NCBI GenBank assembly: GCA_014799465.1
Contig: JAAVHZ010000040.1
Coordinates: 62,001-126,000, forward strand
Source: Lachnospiraceae bacterium
Lineage (GTDB): Bacteria > Bacillota > Clostridia > Lachnospirales > Lachnospiraceae
Direction: 5' to 3'
DNA length: 64,000 nt
Part shown: positions 17,028 to 26,366 of the stretch, in pieces
Numbering within the stretch: the stretch's first letter is position 1
How the letters are laid out: the number at the start of each line of letters is the position of its first letter
The notes under the pieces: model-generated
What the model was told of the DNA's origin: nothing
Databases searched by the model: none
What the model saw: only the letters and a program-made list of their open reading frames with translations
Position numbers and translations under genes: made by a program

Positions 17028-18704
17028 ATGTTACTTAATGTAAGTGTTAAAAATCTTGCACTGATAAAGGAAGCAGATGTATATTTCAAGGATGGCATGA
17101 ACATTCTTACAGGTGAAACAGGTGCAGGAAAGTCTGTTGTTATAGGCTCCATAAATATTGCCCTTGGAGGCAAGGTAAATAAGGAGATGATAAGAACAGG
17201 TGCAGATTATGCAATGGCAGAACTGGTATTTAAGGTTGACAGGAAAACTACAAAAGAAAAGCTGTTAAAAGCAGGTGTCATACTTGAAGATGACGAGGTA
17301 GTAATTACAAGAAAAATTGTAAATGGAAGAAGTATTACAAAAGTAAATGGAGAGACTTTTTCAGTAAATGCATTAAAATCCGTAACATCACTTCTAATAG
17401 ATATTCATGGGCAGCATGACCACCAATCGCTTTTGAAAACAGAAAAACATCTTGATATCCTTGATGAATTTGCAGGCAGCCGGTTAGAGGATATAAAGTT
17501 AAAGGTGGAAGAAGCCTTTAGAGAATACTGTGATGCCAAAAAAAAGCTTGACAGCTTTAATATGAATGAAGAACAGCGTGTCAGGGAATGTGAATTTTAC
17601 AATTTTGAAATAAATGAGATAATGTCTGCTGATTTGAAAGTCGGGGAGGATGAAGAATTAGAGGAAAAATATAAGAAAATGTCAAATATGAAAAAAATCC
17701 TTGAGGCATTATCAGCAGCCCATAATATTTTTTGCGGTGACGGAATGGAAAATGTTACAGATATGATTGGAGAGTCAGTGCGTGAAATAAGTACTGTTTC
17801 TGAATATGACAGCACCCTTAATAATATTTACAAACAGCTTGCAAATATTGAAGAGCTTTGTAATGATGTATCAAGAGAAATATCTGAATACGCACAAAGC
17901 AGTGAATTTGATTCACAGGAAGCTGCAGAATTGGAAGAAAGGCTGAATCTTATTAATCATCTTAAACTAAAATATGGAAATACTATTGAAAAGGTATTGG
18001 AATATGCAGAAGAAAAACAGCAGAAGCTAAGTGTGCTTGAAAATTATGAGATAAGCCGCAGTGAGGCAGAAAAAAAGGCAGAAGAATGTAGAAAAATTTT
18101 GGATAAGGAATGTAATAATCTTACTTTGGCAAGAAAAAAGGCAGCAGAATCTTTTGAAAAAAAGGTAATTGAAACGCTGGGTGAATTGAATTTTCTTCAG
18201 GTAAAGTTTGAAATTGATTTTAAGAAATCAGAAGTATACACATCTAACGGAAATGATAAAGCGGAGTTTATGATATCTGCAAATCCGGGAGAACCACTTA
18301 TGCCGCTTGTGAAAATTGCATCAGGTGGTGAGTTGTCAAGAATTATGCTTGGAATAAAAACTATAATGGCAGGAGAAGATGATATAGATACGCTGATATT
18401 TGATGAGATAGATACCGGAATAAGCGGAAGAACAGCACAAAAAGTTGCCGAACATATGAAGATACTTAGTAAAGAGCATCAGGTAATATGTATAACGCAC
18501 CTTCCACAGATTGCAGCTATGGCGGATAACCACTTAAAAATTGAAAAAAATTCAAATGATGGAGAAACTTCAACTGATATATTTGCACTTGGTGAAGAAA
18601 AATCAGTGGAAGAACTTGCCAGAATGCTTGGTGGTGCACAAATTACAGATGCAGTAATGGAAAATGCAAAGGAAATGAAAAAACTTGCATTAAAAACAAA
18701 ATAA
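17028..18704 (+). CDS. recN: DNA repair protein RecN
   Basis: 558 aa SMC-like ATPase for double-strand break repair. Walker A GETGAGKSVVIG lies at about residues 29-40, the long central coiled coil runs from about 155 to 365, and the C-terminal ABC signature ASGGELSRIMLGIK and Walker B TLIFDEIDTGISG are intact. It begins 7 bp after argR, and a terminator follows. No LexA box was seen just upstream, so SOS control, if any, would come from elsewhere. Confidence 0.95.
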   Translation: MLLNVSVKNLALIKEADVYFKDGMNILTGETGAGKSVVIGSINIALGGKVNKEMIRTGADYAMAELVFKVDRKTTKEKLLKAGVILEDDEVVITRKIVNGRSITKVNGETFSVNALKSVTSLLIDIHGQHDHQSLLKTEKHLDILDEFAGSRLEDIKLKVEEAFREYCDAKKKLDSFNMNEEQRVRECEFYNFEINEIMSADLKVGEDEELEEKYKKMSNMKKILEALSAAHNIFCGDGMENVTDMIGESVREISTVSEYDSTLNNIYKQLANIEELCNDVSREISEYAQSSEFDSQEAAELEERLNLINHLKLKYGNTIEKVLEYAEEKQQKLSVLENYEISRSEAEKKAEECRKILDKECNNLTLARKKAAESFEKKVIETLGELNFLQVKFEIDFKKSEVYTSNGNDKAEFMISANPGEPLMPLVKIASGGELSRIMLGIKTIMAGEDDIDTLIFDEIDTGISGRTAQKVAEHMKILSKEHQVICITHLPQIAAMADNHLKIEKNSNDGETSTDIFALGEEKSVEELARMLGGAQITDAVMENAKEMKKLALKTK

Positions 18705-18737
18705 TACCAGATTTAAAGATTTAATTATACATACAAT

Positions 18738-18795
18738 AACAGCAGTATCATTGTAACTGTACAGCAGTAGCATGGTTACTGCTGTTTTTATTTTG
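18738..18795 (+). terminator. Terminator after recN
   Basis: ACAGCAGTA at 18761-18769 pairs with TTACTGCTGT at 18776-18785 and is followed by TTTTATTTT. An earlier ACAGCAGTA at 18739 can compete for the same arm, giving two alternative hairpins. Confidence 0.75.
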
Positions 18796-18821
18796 TGAAA
18801 AAGCCGTAAGGAGGACTGCAT

Positions 18822-20096
18822 GTGACAAGAAAATCATATTATAGAAGAATACTTATTATGCTGCTGATTGCTTCAGTTATTTATACAATAGAATATGGAT
18901 ACCGATATATAAATAATAATATTCCGGATAGTATCAATCTGCATGCAGACAGTGAAAACTCATATGATTTAAAGATTCCTGTTGCGGCTACGGTATCAAG
19001 TGAAGACAAAGAAGTGTCTATAGAGGGTTATTCAGGTATTTTGAACAGGGAAATCAAAATATCTACCAATGATAATGCATTATCAAATGATGAATCTTTA
19101 GGAAAATACAATGTGGATGTAAAACTTTTTGGTATATTTAATTTCAAATCAATAGAAGTTAATGTTATTGAAAAACAAAAGGTTATTCCGTGTGGTTTTC
19201 CTGTTGGAATATATCTTGAAACGGATGGTATTATGGTTATAGGCACAGGTACAGTAAAAGGAATGGACGGAAATGTATATAATCCGGCTGAAAGTAAAGT
19301 GAATTCCGGCGACTATATAGTGTCACTTAATGATATACCTGTCAGCTCAAAATCCCAGTTAATATTTCTTGTAAATAAGTATGGTTCAGATGATATCGTC
19401 TTAGGAATAAGAAGAAACGGACAAATTATTAAGGTTTTAATAAATCCGGTGGAAACGGCAGTATCAGAGTATAAAATGGGCATTTGGGTCAGGGATGATA
19501 CACAGGGTATAGGAACACTTACATTTATAACCGAGGATGGAAAATTCGGTGCATTAGGACACGGCATAAGTGATATAGATACAGGAAAGTTATTGGATTC
19601 TAATACAGGTATTTTATATGAGGCGGATATATGGGGAATAAAGAAGGGAGAAAATGGTACACCCGGAGGTTTATGTGGAGTTGTAATTTATGAAAATAAC
19701 TGTATATTAGGAAAAATAAACGCAAATACGGACAGGGGTATTTTTGGTCAGGCAGAAGATGAACTTATGGAAATATGCGATTTTCAGCCGATTGATATGA
19801 GTTTTAAGCAGGATGTGCATAAGGGAGCAGCATATATACGATGTATGCTTGACGGAGAAATAAAGGATTATGAAATTGAGATAGTAAGTGTGGACAGGAC
19901 AGGAGATGCAAAAAATAAAGGCATGGTGATACAGGTAACTGACCCGGAGCTTCTTTCAATTACGAACGGAATTGTTCAGGGTATGAGCGGAAGTCCTATT
20001 ATACAAGATGGTAAACTTGCAGGAGCCGTAACACATGTACTTGTAAATGACCCTACAAAGGGATATGGGATATTTGCTGAGGATATGATGAAATAA
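18822..20096 (+). CDS. spoIVB: SpoIVB peptidase
   Basis: 424 aa. An N-terminal membrane anchor (about 8-26), a PDZ domain (about 130-210) and a C-terminal S55 serine protease domain with the catalytic His in GALGHGISD and Ser in GMSGSPIIQDGKLAGAVTHV. In Bacillus it is made in the forespore, secreted into the intermembrane space and triggers sigma-K activation. GTG 18822 has AAGGAGG upstream. The adjacency to spo0A is a hallmark of spore-forming Firmicutes. Confidence 0.94.
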   Translation: MTRKSYYRRILIMLLIASVIYTIEYGYRYINNNIPDSINLHADSENSYDLKIPVAATVSSEDKEVSIEGYSGILNREIKISTNDNALSNDESLGKYNVDVKLFGIFNFKSIEVNVIEKQKVIPCGFPVGIYLETDGIMVIGTGTVKGMDGNVYNPAESKVNSGDYIVSLNDIPVSSKSQLIFLVNKYGSDDIVLGIRRNGQIIKVLINPVETAVSEYKMGIWVRDDTQGIGTLTFITEDGKFGALGHGISDIDTGKLLDSNTGILYEADIWGIKKGENGTPGGLCGVVIYENNCILGKINANTDRGIFGQAEDELMEICDFQPIDMSFKQDVHKGAAYIRCMLDGEIKDYEIEIVSVDRTGDAKNKGMVIQVTDPELLSITNGIVQGMSGSPIIQDGKLAGAVTHVLVNDPTKGYGIFAEDMMK

Positions 20097-20112
20097 CACT
20101 AAAGCAATTATA

Positions 20113-20129
20113 TGTCGAAAATTGCGACA
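20113..20129. promoter_or_regulatory. Paired inverted Spo0A boxes upstream of spo0A
   Basis: TGTCGAA at 20113-20119 and TTGCGACA at 20122-20129 form the palindrome TGTCGAAAATTGCGACA. Each half matches the 0A box core TGNCGAA closely. The position, 77-93 bp before the spo0A start, fits autoregulation. Confidence 0.6.
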
Positions 20130-20205
20130 AAAAAATGTTGCACTTTGTTTGTTTTTGTGTAAGAATTATAAAGAAATTTAAATAAGGAGGATAAATAGGG
20201 TTATA

Positions 20206-21003
20206 ATGGAGAGATTAAATGTAGCGATTGCAGACGATAATGAGAGAATTTTACAACTTTTAGGAGACATTTTAGGAAACGATGAAGAGATAAACGTGGT
20301 AGGTAAAGCGAAAAATGGTGAGGAAGCATTTGATATTATAAAGAATGAGCAGCCTGATGTTATGCTTCTTGATATAATTATGCCTAAAATTGACGGACTT
20401 ACAGTTATGGAAAAAGTAAATAAGGATGCAAGCATAAAAAAGCATCCTGCTTTTATAGTAATGTCTGCCATAGGACAGGAAACCATTACAGACGATGCAT
20501 TTAATCTTGGAGCAAGCTACTATATTATGAAACCATTTGACAATGAAATGGTTCTAAACAGGATAAAGCATATAAAAAGAACGATGGGCAGAAAGCTTCA
20601 TGATACAAGAAAAATAAATGCCTATGAGAGTAAAAATGAATATATTGAAAGAAATCTTGAAGGTGATGTAACAAATATAATTCATGAAATCGGAATTCCT
20701 GCACATATAAAAGGATATCAATTTTTAAGAGATGCAATAATTATGTCAGTAAATGATATGGATATGCTTAATTCGATAACAAAAATATTGTATCCTACAA
20801 TAGCAAAGAAGCATCAGACTACTTCAAGCAGGGTAGAAAGAGCTATAAGACATGCCATAGAAGTAGCATGGAGCAGAGGAAGAATAGATACAATAGATGA
20901 ATTATTTGGATATACCATAAATACTGGAAAAGGAAAGCCTACAAATTCTGAATTTATAGCACTGATTGCGGATAAAATAAGACTAGAATATAAAAGTATT
21001 TAA
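20206..21003 (+). CDS. spo0A: Sporulation transcription factor Spo0A
   Basis: 265 aa. An N-terminal receiver domain has acidic residues D10/D11, the phosphoacceptor Asp56 in VMLLDIIMP and Lys in MKPFDNE. The C-terminal DNA-binding domain has the [21 protein letters not shown] recognition region. It is the master regulator of sporulation entry. The nearest strong ribosome binding site (AAGGAGG, 20184-20190) lies 15 bp before ATG 20206, an unusually long gap; no better in-frame start exists. No phosphorelay partner is encoded here. Confidence 0.96.
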   Translation: MERLNVAIADDNERILQLLGDILGNDEEINVVGKAKNGEEAFDIIKNEQPDVMLLDIIMPKIDGLTVMEKVNKDASIKKHPAFIVMSAIGQETITDDAFNLGASYYIMKPFDNEMVLNRIKHIKRTMGRKLHDTRKINAYESKNEYIERNLEGDVTNIIHEIGIPAHIKGYQFLRDAIIMSVNDMDMLNSITKILYPTIAKKHQTTSSRVERAIRHAIEVAWSRGRIDTIDELFGYTINTGKGKPTNSEFIALIADKIRLEYKSI

Positions 21004-21037
21004 GAAAATTAATATTTGACTTTAAAACAATTTAGAA

Positions 21038-21078
21038 ATGAGTTATAATATAGCATAATATATTATAACTCATTTTTT
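21038..21078 (+). terminator. Terminator after spo0A
   Basis: ATGAGTTATAATATA at 21038-21052 pairs perfectly with TATATTATAACTCAT at 21059-21073, a 15-bp stem with a 6-nt loop followed by TTTTT. Confidence 0.88.
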
Positions 21079-21127
21079 GAACGAAGTTCACATTTATGAT
21101 TTATTATTGGGTAGAATGGAGGAAAGC

Positions 21128-22573
21128 ATGAAAAATATACTGTTTGTTGCATCAGAGTCAGTACCTTTTATGAAGACGGGAGGACTTGCAGATGTTGTGG
21201 GTTCACTTCCAAAATGTTTTAACAAAGATGAATATGATGTGAGGGTTATAGTGCCTAAGTATCTCAGTATGCCGTGGGAATTTACAGAGAGACTTGAGTT
21301 TATTTCTTATTTTTATATGGATATAGGATATAGAAATACATATGTTGGAGTGTTTAAACTCGAGCATAATGGAATTATATTCTATTTTATAGACAATGAA
21401 GGCTATTTTGGGGGCTCAAAGCCATATGGTGATATTAAGTGGGATCTTGAAAAATTCTCATATTTTTCAAGGGCAGCCTTGTCAGTTCTTCCGGTTGTAG
21501 GTTTCAAGCCTGATATTGTACACTGCCATGACTGGCAGACGGCACTTGTTCCTATATATATGAAAGACAGCTTCAGAGGCGGAGAGTTCTACCGTGATAT
21601 GAAGTCAATTTTGACTATACACAACCTTAAGTTTCAGGGAGTATGGGATATCAAGACGATAAAGGCTCTTACAGGATTATCCGATTATTATTTTACATCT
21701 GATAAGTTGAAAGTATATCAGGATGCAAATCTCTTAAAAGGAGGAATTGCATATGCAGACTATGTAACTACCGTTAGTGAAACATATGCGGAAGAAATTA
21801 AGACTGAGTTCTTCGGTGAAGGTCTTGACGGACTTATGAGGGCGAGAAGTAATAGTCTGTGCGGAATAGTAAATGGTATAGATTATGATGAATATAATCC
21901 AGAAACTGATAACAAGATATACAATAATTACAATGCAGTAAATTTCAGAAAAGAAAAATATAAGAATAAATGTGCACTTCAGCAGCAGCTTGGTCTTGAG
22001 GTAAATGAAAAGAAGTTTATGATAGGGCTTGTATCAAGACTTACCGACCAGAAGGGTCTTGACCTTATAGCATATGTAATGGATCAGCTATGTTCAGATG
22101 ATATACAATTTGTTATTCTCGGAACAGGTGAAGAAAAATATGAGAATATGTTCAGATATTATGACTGGAAATATGGTAACAAGGTATCAGCAAATATTTA
22201 CTATTCAGATGATATGTCTCATAAAATATATGCCGCATGTGATGCATTTATTATGCCGTCATTATTTGAGCCTTGCGGATTAAGCCAGCTTATGAGCCTT
22301 AGATATGGAACAATTCCGATTGTAAGGGAAACAGGTGGTCTTAGAGATACGGTACAGCCGTATAATCAGTTTGAAAGTACAGGAACAGGATTTTCTTTTG
22401 CAAACTATAATGCACATGAAATGTTAGATGCTGTAAGGTATGCAGAGCAGATATATTATGACAGAAAAAGAGAATGGAATAAGCTTGTAGACAGAGCTAT
22501 GGCAACAGATTTTTCATGGGATACATCAGCAAGAAAATATGAGAATCTATACAACTGGCTGTTAGGATGGTAA
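21128..22573 (+). CDS. glgA: Glycogen synthase (ADP-glucose type)
   Basis: 481 aa, GT5 family. It transfers glucose from ADP-glucose to alpha-1,4-glucan. N-terminal KTGGLADVVGSLPK at residues 15-28 is the ADP-glucose site; VHCHDWQTALVP and the C-terminal MPSLFEPCGLSQLMSLRYG are further hallmarks. ATG 21128 is chosen because GGAGG lies five bases upstream. No glgB, glgC or glgD is adjacent. Confidence 0.93.
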   Translation: MKNILFVASESVPFMKTGGLADVVGSLPKCFNKDEYDVRVIVPKYLSMPWEFTERLEFISYFYMDIGYRNTYVGVFKLEHNGIIFYFIDNEGYFGGSKPYGDIKWDLEKFSYFSRAALSVLPVVGFKPDIVHCHDWQTALVPIYMKDSFRGGEFYRDMKSILTIHNLKFQGVWDIKTIKALTGLSDYYFTSDKLKVYQDANLLKGGIAYADYVTTVSETYAEEIKTEFFGEGLDGLMRARSNSLCGIVNGIDYDEYNPETDNKIYNNYNAVNFRKEKYKNKCALQQQLGLEVNEKKFMIGLVSRLTDQKGLDLIAYVMDQLCSDDIQFVILGTGEEKYENMFRYYDWKYGNKVSANIYYSDDMSHKIYAACDAFIMPSLFEPCGLSQLMSLRYGTIPIVRETGGLRDTVQPYNQFESTGTGFSFANYNAHEMLDAVRYAEQIYYDRKREWNKLVDRAMATDFSWDTSARKYENLYNWLLGW

Positions 22574-22578
22574 GATAA

Positions 22579-23103
22579 ATGGCATATTCAAACAAAGATA
22601 AGTCTTTTTATTGGCTTGGACAATGTTTAGCAAAAGACAAGGAATATATGGAATGTGTCAATGATATATTGGAAAGTGACGTATTTGCCCAGATGGACAA
22701 ATATATACAGCATGGTGATACTACCACACAAAAACATTGTGTGGCAGTATCATATGTGAGTTACAAGATATGCAAAATGTATAATCTGGATTACCGCTCT
22801 GCTGCAAGAGCAGGTCTTCTGCATGATATGTTTTTATATGACTGGCATACACATTACATGGAGACAGGGAAGAGATTCCATGGCTTGACACATCCTAATT
22901 GTGCATTGAAGAACGCAGAAAAGTACTTTGAATTAAATGATACTGAAAAAAATACAATACTCAGGCATATGTGGCCGCTTACAATTATACCTCCTAAGAC
23001 AAAGGTTGGATTTGTAATGGTATATGCGGATAAGTATTGTACAATGGTTGAAACGGTTTCTTTTTTTAGAAGATTTGTAGAGTTTATATCTGCGGGTAAT
23101 TAG
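22579..23103 (+). CDS. HD-domain phosphohydrolase
   Basis: 174 aa. The HD signature is His48 (HGDTTTQKHC), the His-Asp pair in GLLHDMFLYDWHTH, a further His in GLTHPNCALKNAE and HMWPLTIIPP, with Asp in MVYADKYCT. This is a metal-dependent hydrolase of nucleotides or phospho-compounds; the substrate is unknown. It starts six bases after glgA and is likely co-transcribed. Confidence 0.85.
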   Translation: MAYSNKDKSFYWLGQCLAKDKEYMECVNDILESDVFAQMDKYIQHGDTTTQKHCVAVSYVSYKICKMYNLDYRSAARAGLLHDMFLYDWHTHYMETGKRFHGLTHPNCALKNAEKYFELNDTEKNTILRHMWPLTIIPPKTKVGFVMVYADKYCTMVETVSFFRRFVEFISAGN

Positions 23104-23123
23104 TTGTAGAATTTCTTCAATTA

Positions 23124-24875
23124 CTATTTAGCCGCAGATTCTTCATATATTTTTATATCTGAAATATCTGTATTTATAAGCATGGAATAATTAGTATGGT
23201 AGATTACAAATCCCGGTGCACCGCCATTAACTTTCTTAATATGTTTTCTCTCTATATAATCTACCTCAACTTTGTCCTGTGCACTGCCCTTTGAATAATG
23301 TGCGGCAAGCCTTGCTGCTTCTTCATATTCTTTATCTGATATCTTATCACCATTTGTTTTTAAGATAACATGTGAGCCGGGCATATCTTTAGCATGAAAC
23401 CATAAATCATTGCCGGAAGCAATGCGGAACGTAATGTCTTCATTTTGATGATTATTTTTTCCTACATATATGTGGTGTCCGCCACTGGAAATATAATGTA
23501 AAGGTCTGCTTTTAAAATGCGTCTTTTTGTCAGATGATTTTCTTCTTATATAATTAAACTGAATCAGTTCTTCCTTTATTTCTTTTAAATCATCTTCACA
23601 TGCTGCCATATCAAGAGAAGTCTGAATGGATTCAAGATGCTCAATTTCTCTTGAAGTATCCTTGGTAATATCCGACAGTGCCTCAAATGTTCTTTTGAGT
23701 TTATTATATCTTTCAAAATATTTTTTTGCATTGTCGAGAGGAGAAAGTTCAGGAATCAAAGGAATGTCTATTTCTTTACCTGTATAATAATTTTCACAAG
23801 TCAAGGTTTTTGCACCCGGTTCAGTCTGGTAGCCATATGCAGTAATAAGCTCTCCATATACCTTATACTTATCTCTTTTTTCTGTATCTTTAAGCTGTTT
23901 AAGCTGTAAATCATATTTTTTATAACATTTTGACAAATTGCTTTGAACAATCTGCCTTAAATCTGCCGAACGCTGACGCATACGGGATATAAAATTTTTT
24001 TCCGCATAATATTTTTCTAAAACCTGACTTATAGAATCAAATTCTGCAGATTCGGCATCATCATAAATAGTAAGCGGAATTGCAGAAAAATCAACAGGTT
24101 CGCCGTTTTTATAATATATATGATGTTTAAAATCACCATTTGCAATATCATCAGACAGCATTTTTATATTATTATATAAATGCATTTTTTCAGCATCATT
24201 TAGCGAAGAAATATTTATAGAAGAATCAATTGAAGACAGATTACATATTTCTTCAGATATGACCGGACTAAATCCTGTTATTGACGTGTATAGTGATTTT
24301 GCACACCCCAAGCCTTTACTACATATTTCAGAATTAAAATACTCTTCGTTCAATTCAAACGGATTTACTTTGTGTGCTGCATCAGGTATAAAATACTTTC
24401 TTCCCGGAAGAACTACACGTACAGAGCTTATATGTGCCGGAATATGTTTAATACTGTCAATAATAACATCCTCATCATCACAAAATATAATATTACTGTG
24501 TTTACCCATCAGTTCCACAACCAGAGTTTTCCTGCACAAATCCCCCATTTCATCAAGGTGCTCAATATTAATGTTAATGACACGCTCAAGCCCCGGCTGC
24601 GTAACAGATACAATTCTGCCATTACTAATATGCTTTCTTAAAAGCATACAAAATGAAGGTGCAGTAAGCGGACTAGTCTTAGACACCCCCGTAAAATATG
24701 CCAGCGGAAGAGAAGCACTAGCCGATATAAGCAATCTATACTGCTCCCTGTTATTCTTTATAGTCAATAAAAGCTCATCCGCCTCCGGCTGTGCTATCTT
24801 AAACAATCGCCCATTAACAATCTTTTCATTCATCTCCTTAACCACAGCCGCCACCGTAATCCCATCAAACGCCAT
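23124..24875 (-). CDS. rqcH: Ribosome quality control factor RqcH (NFACT/FbpA family)
   Basis: 583 aa. NFACT-N domain (from MAFDGITVAAVVKEMNEK), helix-hairpin-helix region, coiled coil (about 290-440) and NFACT-R domain near the C-terminus (HHIYVGKNNHQNEDITFR, DLWFHAKDMPGSHVILK). RqcH binds stalled 50S-peptidyl-tRNA complexes and adds C-terminal alanine tails that mark nascent chains for decay; the family was earlier called fibronectin-binding protein. At the position where I expect the conserved Asp-Arg pair the sequence reads GLERVINI, that is Glu-Arg. It is divergent from the yicC operon. Confidence 0.9.
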   Translation of the reverse strand: MAFDGITVAAVVKEMNEKIVNGRLFKIAQPEADELLLTIKNNREQYRLLISASASLPLAYFTGVSKTSPLTAPSFCMLLRKHISNGRIVSVTQPGLERVININIEHLDEMGDLCRKTLVVELMGKHSNIIFCDDEDVIIDSIKHIPAHISSVRVVLPGRKYFIPDAAHKVNPFELNEEYFNSEICSKGLGCAKSLYTSITGFSPVISEEICNLSSIDSSINISSLNDAEKMHLYNNIKMLSDDIANGDFKHHIYYKNGEPVDFSAIPLTIYDDAESAEFDSISQVLEKYYAEKNFISRMRQRSADLRQIVQSNLSKCYKKYDLQLKQLKDTEKRDKYKVYGELITAYGYQTEPGAKTLTCENYYTGKEIDIPLIPELSPLDNAKKYFERYNKLKRTFEALSDITKDTSREIEHLESIQTSLDMAACEDDLKEIKEELIQFNYIRRKSSDKKTHFKSRPLHYISSGGHHIYVGKNNHQNEDITFRIASGNDLWFHAKDMPGSHVILKTNGDKISDKEYEEAARLAAHYSKGSAQDKVEVDYIERKHIKKVNGGAPGFVIYHTNYSMLINTDISDIKIYEESAAK

Positions 24876-24952
24876 AAAACCACCCTTTCTAATCCATAAA
24901 TATATGGTTAACTAACAGAATCATACAAAACCTCCCCACCACAACAACGTGG

Positions 24953-25084
24953 ATAGGGGCAATTATGTTCTGTAATGGACATTGGAACACGCCGGCACTT
25001 AGCGAGGTTTTTCACGAGCTTAGTGTCCGCTGCGTGTTCCACTAAGTGCAAACGGTCCATGGAAGAACATAATTGCCCCTCTAT
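24953..25084. repeat. Structured palindromic element B1
   Basis: Nested inverted repeats: 16-bp outer stem (24956-24971 with 25064-25079), ATGGAC/GTCCAT, a 9-bp GGAACACGC/GCGTGTTCC and CGGCAC/GTGtCCG. The apical loop carries TTAGCGAGGT and TTTCACGAGC, and CACTAAG follows the third stem. The same loops in the opposite orientation occur in B2 (59666-59838), whose stems are different in sequence but still pair. It fills most of the 309-bp gap between the rqcH and yicC starts. Confidence 0.8.
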
Positions 25085-25119
25085 AGTAAACGAATCAATA
25101 TGAAATTGCAAGGAAAAGA

Positions 25120-25148
25120 TTGACTGTTAAAAATGAATGATTTATAAT
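25120..25148 (+). promoter_or_regulatory. Promoter of the yicC-remA-gmk operon
   Basis: TTGACT at 25120-25125, a 17-bp spacer and TATAAT at 25143-25148. Confidence 0.75.
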
Positions 25149-25184
25149 ATAGCTTATGATTTTTGAATGGAGTGTCAAATTAGT

Positions 25185-26063
25185 ATGATAAAGAGCATGA
25201 CAGGCTTTGGCAGATATGAATATAGTGATAATCAGAGAAAAATTACTGTAGAGATGAAAGCAGTTAATCACAGATATCTGGAAATGAATATAAAAATGCC
25301 CAGAAAATTTAATATTTTTGAATCTAAGATACGAACAGAGATAAAAAAGTATGCAGAACGTGGTAAGATGGATATGTTCATAACGTATGAAGATCTTAGT
25401 GAACATATAGAAGAAGTTAGTTATAACGCAGATATAGCAGCACAGTATATTGAGAAATTCAAAGAGATAGAGGAAAGATTCTCTATTCCAAATGATGTGA
25501 GAGTAACCACACTTTTAAGGTGTCCTGATGTATTTACAATGGAAGAAAAGAAGATGGATGAAGAAGAATTGTGGGAAATAATTTCTCGTGCAGTAGAAGG
25601 TGCATCAGAAAAATTTGTGGAGACAAGGATTGCAGAAGGTGAGAACCTTAAAACGGATTTGCTTGAAAAGCTTAATGTAATGATGTCTCTTGTTGAATAC
25701 ATAGAAGATAAATCACCTCAGATTATTGCAGATTACAGAAAAAAGCTTGAGGATAAAGTAAAGGAAATGTTGTCAGATTCACAGATAGATGACAGCAGAA
25801 TTGCTGCTGAGACGGTTATATTTGCAGATAAAATATGTATAGATGAGGAAATTGTAAGGCTTAGGAGTCATATATCATCAATGTCTGAAGCTTTAATGTC
25901 AGGAGGGGCTGTTGGCAGAAAGCTTGATTTTATTGCTCAGGAAATGAACAGAGAGGCAAATACGATTCTTTCAAAAACAGTAGATATTGAGATTTCAAAC
26001 CGTGCAATAGATTTAAAGACAGAAATAGAAAAAATAAGGGAACAGGTTCAGAATATAGAATAG
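25185..26063 (+). CDS. YicC-family endoribonuclease
   Basis: 292 aa, the family length. Starts MIKSMTGFGR and has the C-terminal DUF1732 part with RLRSHISSMSEALMSGGAVGRKLDFIAQEMNREANTILSK. YicC/YloC proteins are reported endoribonucleases that act on RNA substrates. I chose ATG 25185 because family members begin MI(K/R)SMTGFG; the in-frame ATG at 25167 would only add six residues. It heads a cluster with remA, gmk and rpoZ, an order conserved in Firmicutes. Confidence 0.9.
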   Translation: MIKSMTGFGRYEYSDNQRKITVEMKAVNHRYLEMNIKMPRKFNIFESKIRTEIKKYAERGKMDMFITYEDLSEHIEEVSYNADIAAQYIEKFKEIEERFSIPNDVRVTTLLRCPDVFTMEEKKMDEEELWEIISRAVEGASEKFVETRIAEGENLKTDLLEKLNVMMSLVEYIEDKSPQIIADYRKKLEDKVKEMLSDSQIDDSRIAAETVIFADKICIDEEIVRLRSHISSMSEALMSGGAVGRKLDFIAQEMNREANTILSKTVDIEISNRAIDLKTEIEKIREQVQNIE

Positions 26064-26087
26064 GAATTTAGATATTCAGAAAGGGGC

Positions 26088-26366
26088 ATGATTATAGATA
26101 TGAACAAGCTTCTGAATGTAGGGTATGGAAATGTGGTGAATACTGACAAGATAGTAGCAGTAATCAGTTCAGATTCAGCTCCAGCGAGAAGGATGATACA
26201 GTCATCTAAAGATCAGGGCAGGGCAATAGACGGAACACAGGGAAGAAAGACGAAATCAGTTATAATAACAGATGGTGGAATGGTTGTACTGTCAGCTTTG
26301 TCTACAGATGCCATATCTGCCAGATTCAGAGAAGATTTGGAGAAAGGAGAATATTATGAGGAATAG
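26088..26366 (+). CDS. remA: RemA/DUF370 family DNA-binding regulator
   Basis: 92 aa. Family pattern LLNVGYGNVVNTDKIVAVISSDSAPARRMIQSSKDQGRAIDGTQGRKTKSVIITDGGMVVLSAL. In Bacillus RemA is a multimeric DNA-binding activator of matrix and osmoprotection genes; in other Firmicutes the role is less clear. ATG 26088 follows AGGGGC; ATG 26100 is a possible shorter start that matches the family N-terminus better. It overlaps gmk by 11 bp. Confidence 0.87.
   Translation: MIIDMNKLLNVGYGNVVNTDKIVAVISSDSAPARRMIQSSKDQGRAIDGTQGRKTKSVIITDGGMVVLSALSTDAISARFREDLEKGEYYEE

Noticed and set aside
21016-21049. TTGACT...TATAAT as a promoter for glgA
   Set aside because: The spacing is 22 bp and the TATAAT lies in the stem of the spo0A terminator; no convincing promoter.
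24259-24915. Plus-strand open frame of 218 codons opposite rqcH
   Set aside because: It lies in the reverse of the NFACT-N coding region, without a start signal or recognisable domain.
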